Assembly (NCBI GenBank): GCA_015491615.1
Contig: WFVN01000056.1
Span: forward strand, 1 to 11,093
DNA length: 11,093 nucleotides
Reading direction: 5' to 3'
DNA from: Gammaproteobacteria bacterium
GTDB taxonomy: Bacteria > Pseudomonadota > Gammaproteobacteria > S012-40
Within the stretch, counting starts at the first letter, position 1, and every line of letters begins with the position of its first letter. The notes under the pieces were generated by a model. That model saw only the letters and a program-made list of their open reading frames with translations. It ran no database searches and was not told where the DNA came from. A program made the translations under genes and the position numbers. Below, in pieces: positions 7,131-11,093 of this stretch.

Positions 7131-8381
7131 ATGGCCGCACCGATGCAGAAGGATACCGCTGATCCCGGATCCACGGTCCTCACGCCCAGCACCACCCCGG
7201 AACGGCGCCTGGCCCGATGGGTACTGCGCCAACTGGGCGACCCGCCGGTGCGCTTCGTTCTTTGGGACGGGGCCGTCGCCACTCCCGATGTACCCGGCCC
7301 CCATCTGGACGTGGTTTTCCACCGCCGGCGCGCCTTCTGGCGTCTGTTGGCCAATCCGCTGCTCCATTTCGGCGAGGACTACGTCGGCGGCGACATCACC
7401 GTGGTGGGTGACTTGGCCAGCCTCGTCGAGTCCATCTACCGGCGCCTGGAGGCGCGCCGCATCCAACACGGCCGCCCCGCCTGGCAACGCTTGCTCCTGC
7501 GCGTGCGCCCGGCGCCCGCCAACGACCACCGTCGCGCGCGCCACAACGTCCACCACCACTACGACCTGGGCAACGACTTCTACCGCCTGTGGCTGGACGA
7601 AGAAATGGTGTACACCTGCGCCTACTACCCCGAGCCGGGCATGGACCTGGAGGCGGCCCAGCGGGCGAAGATGGATCACGTGGCCCGCAAGCTGCGCCTC
7701 GAGCCCGGCGAACGGGTGGTGGAGGCCGGCTGCGGCTGGGGCGGCCTGTCCCGCCACCTGGCGCGCCACTACGGCGTGCACGTCACCGCCTACAACATCT
7801 CCAAGGAACAACTGGCCTACTGCCGCGAGCGCGCCCGCGCCGAGGGCCTGGAAGACCGCATCGACTACGTGGAGGCCGACTGGCGCGACATCCAGGGCCG
7901 CTACGACGCCTTCGTCTCCATCGGCATGCTGGAGCACGTGGGGCGCGAGAACTACGCCGAACTGGGGCGGGTGATGCACCGCGTCCTCGACGACGACGGG
8001 CGCGGCCTCATCCACTCCATCGGCCAGGACCGCGGCGAGCCCCTGGGCCCCTGGATCCAGAAATACATCTTCCCCGGCGCCTACCCGCCGACCCTGGCGG
8101 AGATGATGGATTTGTTCCGCGACAGTGGCTTCTCGGTGGAGGACGTGGAAAACCTGCGCCTCCACTACGCCCGTACCCTGGAACACTGGATCGAGCGTTT
8201 CGAGGCGCATGCCGACCAGGTGCGGGAGATGTTCGACGAGCGCTTCGTGCGCACCTGGCGTTTCTACCTCAACGGCTCCCTGGCCAACTTCCGCGCCGGC
8301 TCCCTGCAGCTCTACCAGGTGGTGTTCCACCGCCGCGGCCACATGGAACTCCCCTGGAGCCGTGCCCACCTCTATGAGTGA
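7131..8381 (+). CDS. Cyclopropane-fatty-acid-synthase-family SAM methyltransferase
   Basis: The 416-residue protein matches the Cfa family throughout. An N-terminal lipid-binding domain (~20-125) leads to HHHYDLGNDFY (141-151), then TCAYY with Cys163. The SAM-binding loop is EAGCGWGG (198-205). GMLEHVG holds Glu268, IHSIG holds His295 and Ile297, and Tyr346 follows. These five residues correspond to the bicarbonate-binding set of E. coli Cfa (Cys139, Glu239, His266, Ile268, Tyr317), so catalysis should be intact. The family transfers a methyl from SAM to the double bond of an unsaturated phospholipid acyl chain at the inner leaflet. Products can be cyclopropane, methylene- or methyl-branched chains, depending on the subfamily. 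It overlaps by 8 bases the downstream flavin reductase gene, which hints that the methylated product is further reduced or oxidised. A plain cyclopropane synthase remains possible. Confidence 0.9.
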   Translation: MAAPMQKDTADPGSTVLTPSTTPERRLARWVLRQLGDPPVRFVLWDGAVATPDVPGPHLDVVFHRRRAFWRLLANPLLHFGEDYVGGDITVVGDLASLVESIYRRLEARRIQHGRPAWQRLLLRVRPAPANDHRRARHNVHHHYDLGNDFYRLWLDEEMVYTCAYYPEPGMDLEAAQRAKMDHVARKLRLEPGERVVEAGCGWGGLSRHLARHYGVHVTAYNISKEQLAYCRERARAEGLEDRIDYVEADWRDIQGRYDAFVSIGMLEHVGRENYAELGRVMHRVLDDDGRGLIHSIGQDRGEPLGPWIQKYIFPGAYPPTLAEMMDLFRDSGFSVEDVENLRLHYARTLEHWIERFEAHADQVREMFDERFVRTWRFYLNGSLANFRAGSLQLYQVVFHRRGHMELPWSRAHLYE

Positions 8382-9504
8382 GCGCGCCGACTGCCTGGTG
8401 GTGGGCGGCGGTCCGGCCGGCTCCAGCGCCGCCTGGGTGCTGGCGCGCGCGGGCCTGGACGTGCGCGTCCTGGACAAGGCCCGCTTCCCGCGCGACAAAG
8501 TCTGCGCCGGCTGGGTCACCCCACAGGTATTCGCCGCCCGTGGCATCGACCCGGCCGAGTATGCCCGTGCCGGCCACGTCCTCCAGCCCATCACCGGCTT
8601 TCGCAGCAGTCTCCTGGGCGGGCGGCCGGTGGAGGTGGACTACCCCGAGCCGGTGAGTTACGGCATCCTCCGGCGCGAATTCGACGCCCACCTGCTGCGC
8701 GCCAGCGGCGCGCCCGTGGTGGAAGGGGCGGCCGTGCGCCACCTGGCGCGGGAACGGGGCCTGTGGCGGGTGGAGACCGAGGCCGGCACCTTCACCGCCC
8801 CCTGGCTCATCGGCGCCGGCGGCCATTTCTGCCCGATGGCCCGTCACCTGGGCGCGCGCCCCGGGCGCGGCGAGGCCACCGTCCTGGCGCGTGAGGCGGA
8901 AGTGCCCCTGAGCCCCGAACAGGCCGCCGCCTGCCCCCTGCGCGGCGAGGTCCCCGAGCTGTTCTTCTTCCCCGAGCTGGACGGCTACGCCTGGGTGTTC
9001 CGCAAGGGCGACTGGCTCAACATCGGCCTCGGGCGCGAGAACGGCCATCACATCGCCGTGCAACTGGACGACTTCGTCGCCCGCCTGCGGCAGACGGGCC
9101 GCCTCCCAGCGGATCTCTCGGTGCCCGCCCGCGGCCACGCCTACCTCCTCTACGGCCACGCCCGCCGCCGCATCTTCGCCGAGGGGGCGCTCTTGGTGGG
9201 CGATGCCGCCGGTCTCGCCTACCCGCAGAGCGGCGAGGGCATCCGCCCGGCGGTGGAGTCCGGCCTCATCGCCGCGCGCCTGATCCTGGAGGCCCCCGAC
9301 GACCCCCGTCCCGAGCGTCTGGCCGAGTACCCCGGCCGCCTCGCCGCCCGCTTCGGTGCCGTGCGCGATACCGCCCCCTGGCTGCCCACCGGCCTCAAGC
9401 GCCGCCTCGCCCGCTGGATCCTGGAGACCCCCCTCACCAACCGTCGCCTGGTGGTGGAACGCTGGTTCCTGCACCGCCATCAGGCGGTCCTGGCAGAAGG
9501 GTGA
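8374..9504 (+). CDS. Geranylgeranyl-reductase-family FAD oxidoreductase
   Basis: The protein has 376 residues. The FAD-binding Rossmann motif GGGPAGSS lies at 11-18, followed by PRDKVCAGW (39-47), in the position of the family's P-x-K-x-C-G-G segment. YAWVF (205-209) followed by NIGLG matches the YxWxF substrate-cavity motif of geranylgeranyl reductases, although the usual Pro after F is Arg here. GDAAGLAYPQSGEGI (276-290) is the second FAD site. Members reduce isolated carbon-carbon double bonds in lipids or isoprenoids, for example archaeal or chlorophyll prenyl chains; related proteins are hydroxylases. The start ATG lies inside the last codons of the methyltransferase gene with no strong Shine-Dalgarno of its own, indicating coupling. 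I infer it acts on the methyltransferase's lipid product. No membrane helix is evident, so a peripheral membrane location is likely. Substrate unproven. Confidence 0.85.
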   Translation: MSERADCLVVGGGPAGSSAAWVLARAGLDVRVLDKARFPRDKVCAGWVTPQVFAARGIDPAEYARAGHVLQPITGFRSSLLGGRPVEVDYPEPVSYGILRREFDAHLLRASGAPVVEGAAVRHLARERGLWRVETEAGTFTAPWLIGAGGHFCPMARHLGARPGRGEATVLAREAEVPLSPEQAAACPLRGEVPELFFFPELDGYAWVFRKGDWLNIGLGRENGHHIAVQLDDFVARLRQTGRLPADLSVPARGHAYLLYGHARRRIFAEGALLVGDAAGLAYPQSGEGIRPAVESGLIAARLILEAPDDPRPERLAEYPGRLAARFGAVRDTAPWLPTGLKRRLARWILETPLTNRRLVVERWFLHRHQAVLAEG

Positions 9505-9506
9505 AT

Positions 9507-9527
9507 ACCCGGCTTTTCGCCGCGGGT
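9507..9527. terminator. Weak hairpin after the FAD oxidoreductase gene
   Basis: ACCCG (9507-9511) pairs with CGGGT (9523-9527), and two more GC pairs form after a two-base bulge, around a TTTTC loop. It lies three bases after the stop in the 82-base convergent gap. There is no following U-run, so this is a tentative call. Confidence 0.25.
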
Positions 9528-9586
9528 GTGCTGCTACAAAACGGGCCAGGAAACGGTGGGTGAGACTTGGGTGTCAGCCATCTATT

Positions 9587-10561
9587 TCAAATGTCGCCCT
9601 CGATGGCCAGGGCGCGGGGGCGGTCGGCGCCGGCGGCCAGTTCGAGGACAGTGCTCTCCAGGCCCACCACCAGGAAACGCGCGCCGCGCGCATCCCAGCG
9701 GACCCGCTTCAACACCGCTTCGGTGCCGCTGTCCAGGGCCGTCCAAGCGTTGCCGTCGGCGCTGGTGAGGAGGGTCCCCCGGTAGCCCACGGCGAGGAAA
9801 CGGTCGTCGCCCCAGGCGACGTCGTAGAGATGCTGGTCGCTGCCGCTGGACTGGGCCTGCCAGGTGTCGCCGTCGTCGCTGGTGACGATGAAACCGGCAT
9901 CGCCCACCGCCACGTAGCGGCCGCTGCCGTCCCAAGCGACGGCGTTGAGGGCCTGGGTGGCGGCGGGGGCGGGGTCGTCCCAGAGGAGGCCGTCGCTGCT
10001 GTGGCGCACGCGACCACTGAGGGCGGTGGCGAGGAAGCGGGTCCCGTCCCACAGTAGGCCGGTGAAGGCGTCATCCACATGGCTGTCCACCCATGTCCAG
10101 GTGTCGCCGTCGTCGCTCACCAGGAGCCCCCCGTCCATGCCCACCGCCAGGTAGCGTCCACCGCCATCCTGGCGCAGGCGAGAGAATTCCTCCGTGGTGT
10201 CGAGACGGGTCACCTGCCAATCGCGCCCGTCGGTGCTGACCAGGAGCTGGTCACGGGCGCCCGCGTCCAGCGAGCCGAGCACCGCGTAGTCCAGGGCCAG
10301 ATAACGCTGGCCGTCCCAGAGGAGGGCGGTGATGGGTTGCAGGTCCGGTCCGCGGCGGGAGCGGGCGCCGGCCCCGTCGCCGATGACGAAGGCGCCGCCG
10401 GCGTCGCCCGCCACCCAGTGGCCGTCGGCGTCGATCGCCAGGGCCTGTAGCCCCAGGGAGAGGCTGCCCACGCTGGCTTCCTCGCTGGTGCCGCAGGCGC
10501 CGAGGGCGAGGGTGAGGAGCAAGAGGGGGCCCAGGCGGCCCCGGAAAAGGGCTGTGGACAT
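9587..10561 (-). CDS. Seven-repeat beta-propeller lipoprotein with Asp-boxes
   Basis: This 324-residue protein opens with a basic, then hydrophobic signal peptide ending in a lipobox, LGAC, with Cys23 as the lipidated residue. Five Asp-box-like motifs follow at a steady 39-40 residue period: STDGRDW (109-115), SDDGDTW (149-155), SSDGLLW (188-194), SDDGDTW (228-234) and SADGNAW (267-273). Each is preceded by a strand such as YLAVG or FLAVG. Two more degenerate repeats, at ~38-75 and ~284-310, bring the count to seven. This pattern resembles BNR-type or Ycf48-like propellers. I expect a membrane-anchored periplasmic or outer-membrane protein with a scaffolding or binding role; no catalytic residues for a glycosidase can be assigned. 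The ATG at 10561 is chosen because it starts the signal peptide and has AAGGGA six bases upstream; the frame extends to 11065 but that part is an out-of-frame shadow. It lies 19 bases after the upstream gene, likely in one operon. Confidence 0.82.
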   Translation of the reverse strand: MSTALFRGRLGPLLLLTLALGACGTSEEASVGSLSLGLQALAIDADGHWVAGDAGGAFVIGDGAGARSRRGPDLQPITALLWDGQRYLALDYAVLGSLDAGARDQLLVSTDGRDWQVTRLDTTEEFSRLRQDGGGRYLAVGMDGGLLVSDDGDTWTWVDSHVDDAFTGLLWDGTRFLATALSGRVRHSSDGLLWDDPAPAATQALNAVAWDGSGRYVAVGDAGFIVTSDDGDTWQAQSSGSDQHLYDVAWGDDRFLAVGYRGTLLTSADGNAWTALDSGTEAVLKRVRWDARGARFLVVGLESTVLELAAGADRPRALAIEGDI

Positions 10562-10580
10562 GTGAAGTCCCTTTCGTTCG

Positions 10581-11093
10581 TCAGTGGATGGGGACGCGGC
10601 GCCGGTACGTCCACCACCCGCCCAGGGCGAGGAGGAGCAGGGCGGCCAGCCCTTGCGGATGGTACACCGCCAGCCAGGCCAGGCCCACCCACGGCCACAG
10701 GGCCAGGCGCACAGCGGCGCGGGCGGCGTCGTGTTCGGCCAGCCAGGCGGCGAAGGGCGGGGAGAGGCGGTAGTAGCCGGCGACCAGGGCGCGACCGGGG
10801 GCGTGGGTGACGAGGTAGCGGTCGCGGAACTGGCGCAGCAGGTCCACGTAGGGGGATTGAGGCGAGCCCCAGGCGGCGGTGGCGATGAAGCAGCGCTTGT
10901 CGTCGGGCCCGCCCAGGGCGACACCACCATTCCCGGCGTTCGCCTGGGTGTCCGCGCGCCATTGGAGCAGACGGCTGCCGCCACTGGCGTCCACCAGGGC
11001 GAGGGCGGGGAGGCCGTCGCCGTCGAGATCGGGGCCGGCGCCGACGCGAGCGCCCAGGCGGGCACCGGGTTGCTCGCCGGGAATGAAGACGAC
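10581..11093 (-). CDS. FG-GAP-type protein with CFI-box C-terminal tail (N-terminal part outside window)
   Basis: Only the last 170 residues are visible; the frame is open to the window edge. The visible start carries a calcium-loop-like DLDGDG (22-27), preceded by GARLGARVGAG, as in FG-GAP/integrin-type propeller repeats. CFIATAAWGS follows, with its Cys at visible residue 68. Next come a conserved-looking FRDRYLVTHAPGRALV stretch and SPPFAAWLAEH, then hydrophobic segments (~110-128 and ~146-160) and a short basic end, YRRRVPIH. This architecture matches the C-terminal region NCBI names CFI-box-CTERM, suspected to direct surface sorting or anchoring. I infer an exported, probably multi-repeat protein. 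The tail's mechanism is not established. The downstream lipoprotein gene starts 19 bases later, so co-transcription is likely. Confidence 0.8.
   Translation of the reverse strand, partial: VVFIPGEQPGARLGARVGAGPDLDGDGLPALALVDASGGSRLLQWRADTQANAGNGGVALGGPDDKRCFIATAAWGSPQSPYVDLLRQFRDRYLVTHAPGRALVAGYYRLSPPFAAWLAEHDAARAAVRLALWPWVGLAWLAVYHPQGLAALLLLALGGWWTYRRRVPIH

Noticed and set aside
7089..8594. A 501-codon minus-strand open frame opposite the methyltransferase
   Set aside because: Antisense shadow of a well-supported Cfa-family gene; composition is Val/His/Ala-rich without domains.
8269..9480. A 403-codon minus-strand open frame opposite the FAD oxidoreductase
   Set aside because: Antisense shadow of a clear FAD-binding protein; no motifs or plausible start signal.
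7131..9504. Assignment of the lipid pair as tmsB/tmsA (10-methyl-stearate genes)
   Set aside because: The methyltransferase could fit, but the flavoprotein carries geranylgeranyl-reductase motifs and, as far as I recall, TmsA belongs to a different FAD-oxidase fold. The names are therefore not justified.
10562..11065. Extended N-terminus for the lipoprotein frame
   Set aside because: This part overlaps the FG-GAP/CFI-box gene in another frame and reads as Pro/Ser/Ala-rich noise. The signal peptide and lipobox mark the true start at 10561.
1..11093. CRISPR arrays, tRNA/rRNA genes, insertion sequences, attachment sites
   Set aside because: I saw no spaced direct repeats, cloverleaf-like segments, transposase motifs or terminal inverted repeats in the window.

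Overview
The window is GC-rich, tightly packed bacterial chromosome. Protein families and overall character suggest a GC-rich proteobacterium, most likely a gammaproteobacterium of the Chromatiales/Ectothiorhodospiraceae type. That is an inference from family content, since no rRNA or taxonomic marker is present. There are no tRNAs, CRISPR arrays, insertion sequences or phage genes. Eight protein genes account for nearly all of the DNA.

Region 1 (1-2531, plus strand): the 3' part of a DUF1704/'QEGLA' zinc metallopeptidase gene overlaps by 4 bases an ATP-grasp ligase gene resembling glutathione synthase (GshB). The peptidase is the bacterial relative of the eukaryotic MATCAP tyrosine carboxypeptidases. 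The ligase fold is the one used by tubulin tyrosine ligase. A coupled peptidase and ligase pair is the most thought-provoking item here.

Region 2 (2533-5742, minus strand): one long membrane-anchored c-di-GMP enzyme with a periplasmic sensor, GAF, PAS, GGDEF and EAL domains and intact catalytic motifs in both output domains. It converges on the ligase gene with a single base between the stop codons. A large imperfect hairpin covers its last codons.

Region 3 (5743-6047): a 305-base divergent intergenic region holding a candidate promoter for the c-di-GMP gene and the ribosome binding site of the next gene.

Region 4 (6048-9504, plus strand): a dihydroorotate-dehydrogenase-like flavoprotein of uncertain substrate, then a cyclopropane-fatty-acid-synthase-family methyltransferase, then an overlapping geranylgeranyl-reductase-family flavoprotein. 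The last two are translationally coupled and probably modify membrane lipid chains in succession. The final product is unknown.

Region 5 (9587-11093, minus strand): the end of an FG-GAP-type protein carrying a CFI-box C-terminal sorting-like tail, followed 19 bases later by a lipoprotein that folds as a repeat-built beta-propeller with Asp-boxes. Both look like exported or envelope proteins from one transcription unit.
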